Part shown: positions 8,084 through 19,059 of the stretch, piece after piece
Position numbering within the stretch: position 1 is the first letter of the stretch
Layout: every line of letters starts with the position of its first letter
Assembly (NCBI GenBank): GCA_963835165.1
Contig: CAWIGD010000037.1
Span: forward strand, 62,001-126,000
Length of the DNA stretch: 64,000 nucleotides
Origin: VAZQ01 sp963835165
Lineage (GTDB): Bacteria; Pseudomonadota; Alphaproteobacteria; Rhizobiales; Xanthobacteraceae
Direction of reading: 5' to 3'
Position numbers and translations under genes: made by a program
The notes under the pieces: generated by a model
Database searches by the model: none
What the model was told of the DNA's origin: nothing
The model's input: only the letters and a program-made list of their open reading frames with translations

Positions 8084-9016
8084 CTACTCCGCCGCCCTGA
8101 GCTCCGCGCGCACCTCGTCGATCAGTTCCTTTGCCCGGTTGCCCTCGAGCCGGGCGATGTCGTCCTGATACTTGAGCAGCACGCCGAGCGTGTCGGAAAC
8201 GGTCGCCGGATCGAGCGCAACCACGTCGAGCTCGGCGAGCGCCGATGCCCAGTCCAGCGTCTCGGCGACACCAGGCGCCTTGAACAGGTCCTCCTTGCGC
8301 AGGGCCTGCACGAAATGGACGACCTGCTGCGACAGCGCCTTGCTGATACCCGGCACCTTCGCCCGCACGATCTGCAATTCGCGCGCGGCGACCGGATAGC
8401 CCACCCAGTGATAGAGGCAGCGACGCTTGAGGGCGTCGTGGATTTCGCGGGTGCGGTTCGAGGTGATGACCACGATCGGCGGATGTTCGGTCTTCACGGT
8501 GCCGAGCTCCGGGATGGTCACCTGGAAGTCCGCGAGCACCTCCAGGAGAAAGGCCTCGAACGCTTCGTCGGCGCGGTCGAGTTCGTCGATCAGCAGGACC
8601 GGCGCTCCCGCCGGATCCGGCTCCAGCGCCTGCAGCAGCGGGCGCTTGATCAAAAATCGCTCGGAGAACACGTCGTGCTCGAGCCGTTCGCGGTCGTGGC
8701 TGCCTTCGGCCTCGGCGACGCGGATCGCGATCATCTGCGCGGCATAGTTCCACTCGTAGACCGCGGCCGAGACGTCGAGGCCTTCGTAGCATTGCAGGCG
8801 GATGAGGCGGCGCCCAAGCGTCGACGAGAGCACCTTGGCGATCTCGGTTTTGCCGACGCCGGCCTCGCCCTCGAGAAACAGCGGGCGGCTCATCTTGAGG
8901 GCGAGAAAGAGCACGGTCGCGAGCGAGCGGTCGGCGAGATAATCCGCCGACGCCAGCAGGTCGAGCGTAGCGTCGATCGATGGGGGCAGAGAACGGGGCG
9001 CCAGCGTCGGGTCCAT
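8084..9016 (-). CDS. coxD: CoxD-like MoxR-family AAA+ ATPase
   Basis: 310-residue AAA+ chaperone of the MoxR group. Walker A GEAGVGKT is at about 50-57, Walker B LLIDELD at about 141-147, and sensor 1 is in VITSNRTREIHDALKRR. In the carboxidotrophic cox operon CoxD remodels the apo-enzyme so that the metal/sulfur site can be completed; the VWA partner CoxE is encoded next. Start set at MDPTLAP; an ATG 8 codons upstream (MTGYKLGS) is possible and neither has a strong ribosome site. The ~180-nt gap to coxE holds REP-like palindromes. Confidence 0.9.
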   Translation of the reverse strand: MDPTLAPRSLPPSIDATLDLLASADYLADRSLATVLFLALKMSRPLFLEGEAGVGKTEIAKVLSSTLGRRLIRLQCYEGLDVSAAVYEWNYAAQMIAIRVAEAEGSHDRERLEHDVFSERFLIKRPLLQALEPDPAGAPVLLIDELDRADEAFEAFLLEVLADFQVTIPELGTVKTEHPPIVVITSNRTREIHDALKRRCLYHWVGYPVAARELQIVRAKVPGISKALSQQVVHFVQALRKEDLFKAPGVAETLDWASALAELDVVALDPATVSDTLGVLLKYQDDIARLEGNRAKELIDEVRAELRAAE

Positions 9017-9125
9017 GGAGCCGAGCTTATAGCCCGTCATCGGCGGGCTTGTCTTGCCAAGAACGCAGACGTGCTCCGCGCGTTGGCGCCGATAGGTTGC
9101 TAACGCAACCCGCGATGCCGAGGCG

Positions 9126-9926
9126 CTACCCCACCGCCGCCGCGACCGCCCGGCGCGCCAGCACGCCGACCAGATGGGCGCGGTATTCGGCGCTGCCGTG
9201 GATGTCGCTCGCCATGCCGTCGGCCGGAATGGTCAGGCCTTCGAGCGATTTCGCGCCGAAGCGCTTCTTGAGCGCCTCCTCGAACGTCGGCACGCGGAAC
9301 ACGCCGCCGGCGCCGGCGCCGGTGACCGCCACGCGGATCTCCGAACTGCGCTTCGACACGAACACGCCGACCAGCGCATAGCGGGACGCCGGGTTCGCGA
9401 ATTTCACGTAGGCCGCCTTGTTGACCTTCGGGAACTGCACCTTGGTGATGATCTCGTCGGGCTCGAGCGCGGTTTCGAACATGCCCTTGAAGAACTCGTC
9501 GGCGTGAATGCGCCGCTTGTTGGTGATGATGGTGGCGCCGAGCCCAAGAACGCCGGCCGGATAATCCGCGTTCGGGTCGTTGTTGGCGATCGAGCCGCCG
9601 ATCGTGCCGCGATGGCGGACGGCGGGATCCCCGATCTTGCCGGCGAGATCAGCCAAGGCCGGAATATTCTCCTTCACCACCGGCGAGGTCGCGACCTCGA
9701 CGTGAGGGGTCATCGCGCCGATGATGAGCGAGCGGCCGGTCATCTCGATGCCGGTCAAGCCCTCGACCTTCGACAGATCGACGATGTGCTTCGGCCCCGC
9801 AAGGCGCAGCTTCATGGTGGGGATCAAGGTATGCCCCCCGGCGAGGAGCTTTGCCTCCTCCTGCTTGGCCAGGAGGCTCGCGGCCTGGCGCACGGTCGCG
9901 GGCCGGTGCTGGGTGAATGCGTACAT
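9126..9926 (-). CDS. coxM: CoxM-like FAD-binding medium subunit
   Basis: 266-residue flavoprotein subunit of a xanthine-oxidase-family hydroxylase; it passes electrons from the [2Fe-2S] subunit to the acceptor. The FAD motifs are AGGHTLIP at 29-36 and TIGGSIANNDPNADYP at 108-123. Start MYAFTQHRP is preceded by AGGAG at proper spacing; upstream in-frame sequence overlaps coxL in another frame and is not protein-like. It follows coxL by 11 nt. The gene order S-L-M is that of form II enzymes. Confidence 0.93.
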   Translation of the reverse strand: MYAFTQHRPATVRQAASLLAKQEEAKLLAGGHTLIPTMKLRLAGPKHIVDLSKVEGLTGIEMTGRSLIIGAMTPHVEVATSPVVKENIPALADLAGKIGDPAVRHRGTIGGSIANNDPNADYPAGVLGLGATIITNKRRIHADEFFKGMFETALEPDEIITKVQFPKVNKAAYVKFANPASRYALVGVFVSKRSSEIRVAVTGAGAGGVFRVPTFEEALKKRFGAKSLEGLTIPADGMASDIHGSAEYRAHLVGVLARRAVAAAVG

Positions 9927-9937
9927 CGTGGTTGCTC

Positions 9938-12304
<2,367 letters not shown>

Positions 12305-12347
12305 GGCGGTCTCCTCCCTGGATGACGCCCTTCGCTCAGTTTTCTCG

Positions 12348-12842
12348 TTACGTTGTCGGTTGGACTTGTCCTTTTCCCATTGCCTTGGCGCCGGCCGCGA
12401 TCGCCTTGACGATGTTGTGGTAGCCGGTGCAACGGCAGAGATTGCCCTCGAGCTCGTGGCGAATGGTGGGATCGTCGAGCTCGTTTCCTTTCCGGTTCAC
12501 CATATCCACGGCGGTCATGATCATGCCGGGGGTGCAATAGCCGCATTGCAGCCCGTGGTGCTCGCGGAAGGCCTCCTGCATGGGATGCAGCGGTCCGCTC
12601 GGCTCGGCCAGGCCCTCGATGGTGGTGACGTTGGCGCCCTCGAGCTGCCAGACGAACACAGTGCAGGCTTTGACCGCCTTGCCGTCGACGTGGACAACGC
12701 AGGCACCGCATTGAGAGGTGTCGCAGCCCACATGGGTGCCGGTGAGCCGCAGGTGCTCACGCAGGTATTGCACCAGAAGGGTGCGCGGATCGACGTCACC
12801 GGTGACGGCTTTGCCGTTCACCGTCAATGCGACGGCGGACAT
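12348..12842 (-). CDS. coxS: CoxS-like [2Fe-2S] small subunit
   Basis: 164-residue iron-sulfur subunit with two [2Fe-2S] sites: a plant-ferredoxin-type set C40, C45, C48, C60 (CDTSQCGACVVH...KAC) and an alpha-helical set C100, C103, C136, C138 (CGYC ... CRC). It carries electrons from the Mo centre in CoxL to FAD in CoxM. A strong AGGAGGAAAG lies just before the ATG. It is transcribed before coxL with a 43-nt gap. Confidence 0.95.
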   Translation of the reverse strand: MSAVALTVNGKAVTGDVDPRTLLVQYLREHLRLTGTHVGCDTSQCGACVVHVDGKAVKACTVFVWQLEGANVTTIEGLAEPSGPLHPMQEAFREHHGLQCGYCTPGMIMTAVDMVNRKGNELDDPTIRHELEGNLCRCTGYHNIVKAIAAGAKAMGKGQVQPTT

Positions 12843-13030
12843 GGCTTTCCTCCTCGAGATCCGGCCAAAGGCCTTGTTTTTCGCACCGACGGGCCAGGCC
12901 GACGGCCGAACGGGTCAAAATCGGGTCGATTTTGCCCCGGGTCGTGGATTGGAACAAGTCAACTCTGAACCGCCGGCGCACGGCGGGTCAAGGGTATTTG
13001 GCAATAATAGAAGCGCCTGATCCCGACCCG

Positions 13031-13483
13031 TTATCCGGATTGCGCGACCGCCGCCGCGAACTTGACGAAGAAATCGTCGGCGGTCTTCTTCGCCGCGCTG
13101 TTGATGAGACGCTGGCCGAGCTGCGCGAGCTTGCCGCCGATTTGCGCCTCCACGTCATAGGTGAGCAGCGTTCCGCCATCCTTGTCGGAGAGCGACACCT
13201 TGGCGCCCCCTTTGGCAAAGCCCGCGACGCCGCCCTCCCCTTCGCCGGAAATACGATAGCTGTTCGGCGGGTCGAGGTCGGTGAGCCTCACCTTGCCCTT
13301 CCAGCGCGCCTTGACCGGACCGACCTTGACCGTGGCAATGGCTTGAAACTCGTTGTCCCCGATCCGGTCGAGCTGCTCGCTGCCGGGGATGCAGCTCTTG
13401 AGCACCTCGGGATCGTTGAGCTTTTCCCACACCACCTGGCGGGCGGCGGGAAGCTGGACCTGCCCATTCATCGTCATCGCCAT
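13031..13483 (-). CDS. coxG: CoxG-like SRPBCC family protein
   Basis: 150-residue carbon monoxide dehydrogenase subunit G family protein (START/Bet v1-like fold). Motifs: MNGQVQLPAARQVVWEKLNDPEVL, SCIPGSEQL, and the C-terminal IGGKLAQLGQRLINSAAKK. CoxG recruits the enzyme to the membrane in studied carboxidotrophs. I start at MAMTMNGQ, preceded by GGAG; inner ATGs two and four codons later are alternatives. It is the first gene of the operon, 190 nt upstream of coxS. Confidence 0.88.
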   Translation of the reverse strand: MAMTMNGQVQLPAARQVVWEKLNDPEVLKSCIPGSEQLDRIGDNEFQAIATVKVGPVKARWKGKVRLTDLDPPNSYRISGEGEGGVAGFAKGGAKVSLSDKDGGTLLTYDVEAQIGGKLAQLGQRLINSAAKKTADDFFVKFAAAVAQSG

Positions 13484-13755
13484 CGGTCGTCTCCATCTTC
13501 GTATCGATCGCGTCATGGCCAAGCTTGGCGCCGCAGACAAGTCCAAGCCGTCTGCGCAAGCGTGACTGCGGGCCGGGCATGACGAATGAGCTATGCCGGG
13601 AGTTATAAGGCGTTGGCTGGCGATCGGGAAAGGCCTTTCATCGAGGCCCTGCACTGCAAGCCCATTGGGTGGCCTTGTGGGCCCTTGCACGCGAGCGCCA
13701 TTGGGGGTTGGCGGCCGCCGTGCGGGCGGCTAAAGCTGTCCGGCGGCGCATCGCC

Positions 13756-15126
13756 ATGACCAGCCCTGCAGTCCAATCGTCACTGCTGACCCCGCTGATT
13801 TCGAGCGCGGCCATGCGCGCCATCCTCGACGATCGCGCGCGCGTGCAACGCATGCTCGATTTCGAGGTCGCGCTCGCGCGCGCGGAAGCGGCGGCCGGCA
13901 TCGTGCCGGCGCTCGCCGTCGACCGGATCGCCGAGGCCGCCCGCGCCGAACGCTACGACCTCCCGGCGCTGGGCGAAGCCGCCGTGGCCGCCGGCAATAT
14001 CGCCATCCCGCTGATCAACGCGCTGACCGCCGAGGTCGCCAAGACCGATGCGACCGCGGCCGGCTACGTGCATTGGGGAGCAACAAGCCAGGACGTCATC
14101 GACAGCGCGCTCGTGCTCGACCTGCGCGCCGCGATCGATGCCCTGCTCGCCGACCTCGACCGCGCCATCGCAGGGTTCACCACGCTCGCCGGGCGTCATC
14201 GCCGCACCGCCACCGTCGCCCGCACCTGGATGCAGCACGCCGTGCCCATGCCGTTCGGGCTCAAGCTTGCCGGCTACGCGGCGGCGCTGGCGCGTTCGCG
14301 CGAGCGGCTGCAACGACTGCGACACGAGGCGCTGGTGCTGCAATTCGGCGGCGCGGCCGGCACGCTCGCCGCGCTCGGCGATCGCGGCCTCGACGTCGCG
14401 GAGCGGCTGGCCGCATTGCTCGATCTGCCGCTTCCGGAGGCGCCCTGGCACAGCCACCGCGATCGGCTGGCCGAGGTCGCATCGGCGTTTGCGATCCTCA
14501 CCGGCACCTGCGGCAAGATCGCGCGCGATGTTTCGCTCCTGATGCAGACCGAGGTGGCGGAAGCGTTCGAGCCGGCAGCGCCTGGACGCGGCGGCTCATC
14601 GACCATGCCGCACAAGCGCAATCCCACCGCCGCGGCGACCGCGCTGGCGGCGGCGACGATCGCGCCCAATCTGCTCGCGACCATCTGTGCCGCGCAAGTG
14701 CAGGAGCACGAGCGCGCGCTCGGCGGCTGGCAGGCGGAATGGCCGACCTTCCCCGCCCTTGCGCTCGTCACCTCCGGCGCCCTCGCTGCCATCGTCGACA
14801 TTGCGCAAGGACTCGACGTCGATAGTGAGCGCATGGGCGTCAACCTCTCCGCGACGCAGGGACGCATCATGGCCGAGGCGGTCTCGTTTGCGCTCGCGTC
14901 CAAGCTCGGCAAGCAGGAGGCGCATCGGATCGTCGCGGAAGCGAGCCGCAAGGCCGCCGCCGCCAAGCGCGACCTGCAGGAGGTGATGGCCGAGGATGAC
15001 CGGGTGACAAAGCGGCTCACGCCCGGCGAGCTTGCCAAGTTGTTCGAACCCATGGCGTATCAAGGCGCCGCGCAAATCTTCATCGACCGCCTCGTCGGTT
15101 CGCTACAGGGACGCGGCAAGCGCTAA
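13756..15126 (+). CDS. pcaB: 3-carboxy-cis,cis-muconate cycloisomerase
   Basis: Second step of protocatechuate ring-cleavage product breakdown: converts 3-carboxymuconate to 4-carboxymuconolactone in the cytoplasm. 456 residues of the fumarase/aspartase superfamily. The signature GGSSTMPHKRNP is at about 278-289, and the substrate-binding stretch GATSQDVIDSALVL lies near residue 110. The start MTSPAVQSS gives the usual family length; upstream in-frame sequence is not protein-like. pcaD and pcaC follow on the same strand; pcaGH and pcaIJ are not in the window. Confidence 0.92.
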   Translation: MTSPAVQSSLLTPLISSAAMRAILDDRARVQRMLDFEVALARAEAAAGIVPALAVDRIAEAARAERYDLPALGEAAVAAGNIAIPLINALTAEVAKTDATAAGYVHWGATSQDVIDSALVLDLRAAIDALLADLDRAIAGFTTLAGRHRRTATVARTWMQHAVPMPFGLKLAGYAAALARSRERLQRLRHEALVLQFGGAAGTLAALGDRGLDVAERLAALLDLPLPEAPWHSHRDRLAEVASAFAILTGTCGKIARDVSLLMQTEVAEAFEPAAPGRGGSSTMPHKRNPTAAATALAAATIAPNLLATICAAQVQEHERALGGWQAEWPTFPALALVTSGALAAIVDIAQGLDVDSERMGVNLSATQGRIMAEAVSFALASKLGKQEAHRIVAEASRKAAAAKRDLQEVMAEDDRVTKRLTPGELAKLFEPMAYQGAAQIFIDRLVGSLQGRGKR

Positions 15127-15144
15127 ACAGCAACCTGATGTCCC

Positions 15145-15271
15145 GATTCCGAAGTTCGCAAACCCTCGCGGCACCTCTGATGCGAACTTCGGAATCAAAA
15201 GGGACACCAGCAAATTTGGATTTGAAGTTCCTAACCGAGTTTGCGGCTACAATGATAGGAACTTCAAATCC
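15145..15271. repeat. Double hairpin element between pcaB and pcaD
   Basis: Two consecutive 16-bp perfect inverted repeats: 15145-15160 with 15181-15196 (arm GATTCCGAAGTTCGCA), and 15218-15233 with 15256-15271 (arm GGATTTGAAGTTCCTA). A 9-nt direct repeat CTGATGTCC flanks the pair (15135-15143 and 15278-15286). A shortened relative lies at 48838-48896. Looks like a miniature dispersed intergenic element; it may also attenuate or terminate pcaB transcription. Confidence 0.75.
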
Positions 15272-15298
15272 ACCGCACTGATGTCCAGAGGGGAAATC

Positions 15299-16087
15299 AT
15301 GCCTGTGATCAATGCCGACGGCTGTCCCATCCATGTCGAAGTCGAGGGTCCGGAAGGAGCGCCCGTGCTGATGCTGTCGAATTCGCTCGGCACCACGCTG
15401 CAGATGTGGGACCCGCAGGTCCCGTCGTTCACGCAGCACTTTCGGCTCGTGCGCTATGACCGGCGCGGCCACGGCGGATCCGGTTGTCCGAAGGGCCCCT
15501 ATTCCATGGAACGTCTCGGCCGTGACGTGCTCGCCGTGCTCGACCACCTGGGTATCGAGAAGACCAACTGGTGCGGCCTTTCCATGGGCGGCATGGTCGG
15601 CCAATGGCTCGGCGCCAACGCGCCCGAGCGCATCGAGCGGCTCGTGCTCACCAATACGTCGAGTTATTTTCCCGACAAGACGGCGTGGAACGACCGTCTC
15701 AAGCTCGTACGCGAGAAAGGCGTTCCGGCGTTCGCCGCGCCCAACATGGAGCGCTGGTTCACCAAGGGATTCCGCGAGCGCGCGCCGGACCGGGTCGCAT
15801 GGTTGCAGGAGATGTTCGCCGCGACGCCGCTCGAAGGCTATATCGCCTGCGGCGAAGCCGTGCGCGACATGGACCAGCGCGACCTCCTGCCGAAGATCAA
15901 GGCGCCGACGCTGGTGGTCGCCGGCAAGCATGATCCGGCAACCCCACCCGAGGCGAACGAGTACATCAAGAACCACATCCCGGGCGCACAGTTCGCCACG
16001 CTCGACGCCGCGCACATTTCCAATGTCGAGCAGCCGGAGGCTTACGCGAAAACCGTGCTGGGATTTCTGCGGGCCGGGAAACAGTAG
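15299..16087 (+). CDS. pcaD: 3-oxoadipate enol-lactonase
   Basis: Alpha/beta hydrolase, 262 residues, that opens the enol-lactone to 3-oxoadipate. Catalytic triad: nucleophile elbow GLSMGGM with Ser95, Asp212 in AGKHDPATPP, and His239 in DAAHISN. The ATG is preceded by AGAGGGGAAA. The gene sits between pcaB and pcaC, supporting the specific call over a generic hydrolase. Confidence 0.92.
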   Translation: MPVINADGCPIHVEVEGPEGAPVLMLSNSLGTTLQMWDPQVPSFTQHFRLVRYDRRGHGGSGCPKGPYSMERLGRDVLAVLDHLGIEKTNWCGLSMGGMVGQWLGANAPERIERLVLTNTSSYFPDKTAWNDRLKLVREKGVPAFAAPNMERWFTKGFRERAPDRVAWLQEMFAATPLEGYIACGEAVRDMDQRDLLPKIKAPTLVVAGKHDPATPPEANEYIKNHIPGAQFATLDAAHISNVEQPEAYAKTVLGFLRAGKQ

Positions 16088-16172
16088 CCGGGTGCGGGGC
16101 AGACGACGGACGTGGACGCAAGACGCGGGCCGCGCCATCCGTCCTCTGCCCCCTGTCACGGGGAGCGAAACG

Positions 16173-16559
16173 ATGGACGACAACGAGCGCTACCGAAGCG
16201 GCGCGGATGCGCGCCGCAAGGTCCTGGGTGCTGCCTGGGTCGATCGCGCCGACGCCAACAAGACCGCCTTCAACGCCGAGTGGCAGGATTTCATCACCCG
16301 CTGCGCCTGGGGCGAGGTCTGGACGCGCCCGCATTTCGAGGAGCGCACGCGCCGCATCCTGGTGATCGGCACCATGATGGCGATCGGCAGGTGGGAGGAA
16401 TTCCGCATGCACGTGCGGGCCGCGCTGGTCGAAGGCGGGTTCTCGGCGGACGACCTCAAGGAGATCATCCTGCAGCAGGCGATCTATTGTGGCGTGCCGG
16501 TGGGCAATCACGCTTTCCGGGAGGCCGCCGAGGTGCTCAAGGAGGTTGGCAAGTCTTAG
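16173..16559 (+). CDS. pcaC: 4-carboxymuconolactone decarboxylase
   Basis: 128-residue AhpD-like decarboxylase that forms the 3-oxoadipate enol-lactone used by PcaD. Motifs: ITRCAWGEVWTRP, RTRRILVIGTMMA, and VGNHAFREA with the conserved His113. Length is normal for stand-alone PcaC (no PcaD fusion here). A GGGGAGCG site precedes the ATG. Last recognisable gene of the pca set, 85 nt after pcaD. Confidence 0.92.
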   Translation: MDDNERYRSGADARRKVLGAAWVDRADANKTAFNAEWQDFITRCAWGEVWTRPHFEERTRRILVIGTMMAIGRWEEFRMHVRAALVEGGFSADDLKEIILQQAIYCGVPVGNHAFREAAEVLKEVGKS

Positions 16560-16639
16560 CGCCATCGCCGGCGCCGGGAGCGTCGAGCGTCCAGGCGGCA
16601 TCGAGGGTCGGGACGAGTTGATGCCAGGAACGATGATGA

Positions 16640-16840
16640 CGATGCAAACGGGATATCGAATTCATCCGCGATGCAAAGAAGGTGGAGGTGAGCGAGAAGG
16701 ATGCGTTCAATCCCTGGGAGCAGTGGCGCGGTCACGCCGGCGGCGGGACTGCACACGCGACGCTGTGCTCGGGACGCGTAGCGATTGACTGGCGTTACCG
16801 AATCTGGAAGAAAAAGTTCGTGATGCAGGATTGCGTTTGA
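16640..16840 (+). pseudogene. Remnant of an unidentified small gene, ending at a terminator
   Basis: An open frame of 66 codons without an ATG start runs to a TGA at 16838-16840, 2 nt before an intrinsic terminator stem. Its reading (RDIEFIRDAKKVEV, then EKDAFNPWEQWRGHAGGG, then CSGRVAIDWRYRIWKKKFV) looks protein-like. ATG codons just upstream (16621-16643) lie in another frame, so a frameshift or decayed 5' end is likely. Family not recognised. The remaining sequence from 16560 to 17107 holds nothing else I can support. Confidence 0.35.
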
Positions 16841-16842
16841 TG

Positions 16843-16871
16843 CCCGGGCGGGCGACCGCGCCGGGTTTTTT
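16843..16871 (+). terminator. Rho-independent terminator
   Basis: Stem CCCGG (16843-16847) / CCGGG (16861-16865) with further GC pairs inside, followed by six T. It directly follows the stop codon of the remnant gene. Confidence 0.75.
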
Positions 16872-17107
16872 CATGCGTGCGCGGCAAGATGGAGAGAACA
16901 GGGCGTGCCGGTATTGTTTTTCATTGTTCCGGCATGGTTTTTCATTGTTATTGCGACCTGGCGTGACCGCTCGGCGAGCACCTTGTCCCCGTTCCGCGGG
17001 CTTTTTGCGCGGCCGCGACCGCCGCGATCATTGTTAATTCCCTGTTATTAACAATGGCCGGACGCTGGACTGCAGCCCTTGAGGCTCTGTCGGCCGACCA
17101 GGCCACC

Positions 17108-18001
17108 CTACCCGCCGCGCGCCGCCCGAAACTCGTGCGGCGTCGTGCCGGTCTGCTTGCGGAAGAAGCGCGCGAAGTGAGAGGGATCGGAGAATGCGAG
17201 ATCGTAGGCGATCTCGTGGATCGGCTGGCTGGTGAACACGAGCTGACGCTTGGCCTCGGTGAGCACGCGCTGGCGGATGAGATGGCCGGCGGTGACGCCG
17301 GTCGCGCGCCTGACATGGTCATTGAGACGATCGACCGTCATGGCGAGCTTGTCGGCATAGAACGCGAGCTGCCGCTCCTTCTGGAAGTGCTCCTCGACCA
17401 GCTTGCGCAATGCGTCGACGGTCGCACCGGTCGGTTCGAGCGCGATCGCATCCGTCCCGGCACGCGCCCGGCCGGCCGCGAGCCGTGCCACCTCGACCGC
17501 GATCAGTGCGAGCAGGCCGCGCATCGCGATCCGGAAGCCGGCACGCGCGAGAAAGCGCTCCTCGTGCAGCTCGACGGCCCGTTGCGACAGGCGCGCGCCG
17601 TCGGCCTCGCCGAGCGGCACGACCGGTTCGCCGGCAAGCGCCTTGAGGCGCGCAAGCGCTTCACCGCGGCGATCGCCCATGGCCTCGGCGACATCCTCGG
17701 TGAAGGTCATCACCCAGCCGTCGGTGACGGCGGGCTGGAAGCGGAAGCCATGCGCGATCGTCGCGGGCACCAGAATGGCGCAGGGCGCCTCGAAGGCGAT
17801 GCTGGCGGCCTCGAAGGTCATCTCGCCGCCGCCGCGTTCGATCAACAGGATCTGGAACAGGTTGCGGTGGCGATGGGCCCGGATCGTCCAGTCGTGAATC
17901 GAGGAACGCGACGCGATGGTCTCGATATGAATGAAGTCGAAGGCCTGATCGTCAGGCGGATCGCCGTAGAGATGAAACAATGGGAGCGCGGCGGTGGCCA
18001 T
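17108..18001 (-). CDS. AraC-family transcriptional regulator, PobR-like
   Basis: 297 residues. The N-terminal cupin-like sensor (RAHRHRNLFQILLIERGGGE) is followed by a C-terminal double helix-turn-helix (QLAFYADKLAMTVDRLNDHV, then EIAYDLAFSDPSHFARFFRK). The arrangement resembles PobR, the 4-hydroxybenzoate-responsive activator. Nearby genes encode a two-component flavin hydroxylase and three pca enzymes, so regulation of aromatic hydroxylation is a fair guess but not shown. Confidence 0.85.
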   Translation of the reverse strand: MATAALPLFHLYGDPPDDQAFDFIHIETIASRSSIHDWTIRAHRHRNLFQILLIERGGGEMTFEAASIAFEAPCAILVPATIAHGFRFQPAVTDGWVMTFTEDVAEAMGDRRGEALARLKALAGEPVVPLGEADGARLSQRAVELHEERFLARAGFRIAMRGLLALIAVEVARLAAGRARAGTDAIALEPTGATVDALRKLVEEHFQKERQLAFYADKLAMTVDRLNDHVRRATGVTAGHLIRQRVLTEAKRQLVFTSQPIHEIAYDLAFSDPSHFARFFRKQTGTTPHEFRAARGG

Positions 18002-18063
18002 GCGAAATCATAGGCCACCTCGGGCGCGGAGAAAACGCGTCAAGCTCCGTTGCCGGGCGTCAT

Positions 18064-18100
18064 GCACAAAACAGGCGGCCCCGCGGAAGGCGGGGCCGCC
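18064..18100 (-). terminator. Rho-independent terminator of the Q/G/P-rich gene
   Basis: An 11-bp perfect stem GGCGGCCCCGC (18074-18084) / GCGGGGCCGCC (18090-18100) is followed, on the minus strand, by TGTTTTG. It lies 50 nt past the stop of the 65-residue gene. Confidence 0.8.
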
Positions 18101-18150
18101 CTGCCACGAAACGACCCGTGGCAAACAAAGTTACGCCGAGAGCGTGGTTC

Positions 18151-18348
18151 CTAGCGGTTCATGCCGCCCTGGCCACCCTCACGGCCGCCCTGATGACCGC
18201 CGCCTTGGCCGGGCTGCTGACCCGGCTTCTGCTGGCCGCCGCCCTGCTGCTGTTGACCGGGCTTCTGCCCGCCGCCGCCCTGCTGTTCGCCGGGACGCGG
18301 ATTGTTCTGCTGCTGTTGGCCGGGCTTCTGCTGGTTCGGATTGGTCAT
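18151..18348 (-). CDS. Low-complexity Gln/Gly/Pro-rich small protein
   Basis: 65 residues made almost only of Q, G, P, K, N and R, with repeated blocks of the type QKPGQQQQ..GGG. Predicted to be disordered; no signal peptide or membrane segment. The start MTNPNQQKPG is supported by GAGGAAC upstream, and a strong terminator follows, so expression of this short gene is likely. Similar short PGQQQ-rich proteins occur in Bradyrhizobium relatives, but I know no function. Confidence 0.7.
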   Translation of the reverse strand: MTNPNQQKPGQQQQNNPRPGEQQGGGGQKPGQQQQGGGQQKPGQQPGQGGGHQGGREGGQGGMNR

Positions 18349-18499
18349 GCTTGTTCCTCGCGAATTAAACGCCCCTGGTAAACCAACGCAAGGAACCCGA
18401 TTAGGTTGCGCCGCGAGAAGTTCCATCCTGCGCTCATTGCATGCAGGATTTGCGTCGATATCGCAGCCGATTGTTGTCGAAATTCATCACCCCGCGCCG

Positions 18500-19054
18500 T
18501 CACACGCGTTTGTAGGCGCGGTCGTGGTAGACCAATGCCTGGCCGAGCGGCCCGACACGCACCGTTTCAACCGCGCCGAAAAATACGTTGTGGCTCGCGA
18601 CCGACCTCACCTCGATGATGCGGCAGTCGAACGCGATCACGGAAGAAGCGAGTACGGGACTGCCGGTCGACAGCGTCAGCCATTCTCCGCTGGTAAATCG
18701 ATCGCTTCCCGAAACGCCGGTGCGGCCGGCGAATATGTCGGCGATCTCCGCTCCGCTGTCCCCCAGCGTGTTGATGCAGAACACGCCATTCTCGACCACG
18801 GCCGGATTGGTCTGGCTGCGGCGATTGAGGCACATGAGCAGCGTGGGCGGCGCGTCCGAGACCGAGCAAACCGCCGTTGCGGTGGCCCCGGCCTTGCCGC
18901 CCGGGCCGGCGGTGGTGATGACATGGACGGCAGCGCCCAGTCGGCTCATCGCTTCGCGGAAGATGCCGGGCTCGACCGTGCGTACGACCTCGGGCCCGAC
19001 CGCCGTGAAGGCGCCGTCCATGGCGTCATCGGGACGTTGGTCGATCCAGCTCAT
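18500..19054 (-). CDS. Flavin reductase of a two-component monooxygenase (HpaC-like)
   Basis: 184-residue FMN-binding split-barrel reductase: LGAAVHVITTAGPGGKAGATATAVCSV..PP and NGVFCINTLGD are typical. It would use NAD(P)H to supply reduced flavin to the oxygenase encoded immediately upstream in the transcript (5 nt gap). The 15-30 residue N-terminal tail before the domain is longer than in some relatives. Gene order oxygenase-reductase supports a functional pair. Confidence 0.88.
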   Translation of the reverse strand: MSWIDQRPDDAMDGAFTAVGPEVVRTVEPGIFREAMSRLGAAVHVITTAGPGGKAGATATAVCSVSDAPPTLLMCLNRRSQTNPAVVENGVFCINTLGDSGAEIADIFAGRTGVSGSDRFTSGEWLTLSTGSPVLASSVIAFDCRIIEVRSVASHNVFFGAVETVRVGPLGQALVYHDRAYKRV

Positions 19055-19059
19055 GCGGC

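Noticed and set aside
16560..17107. A second intact gene after pcaC
   Set aside because: Only the 66-codon remnant and the terminator are supported; other frames lack start sites and family motifs.
18151..18348. CRISPR-like repeats in the Q/G/P-rich region
   Set aside because: The repetition is codon-level low complexity (CAG, GGC, CCG) with no uniform repeat-spacer spacing.
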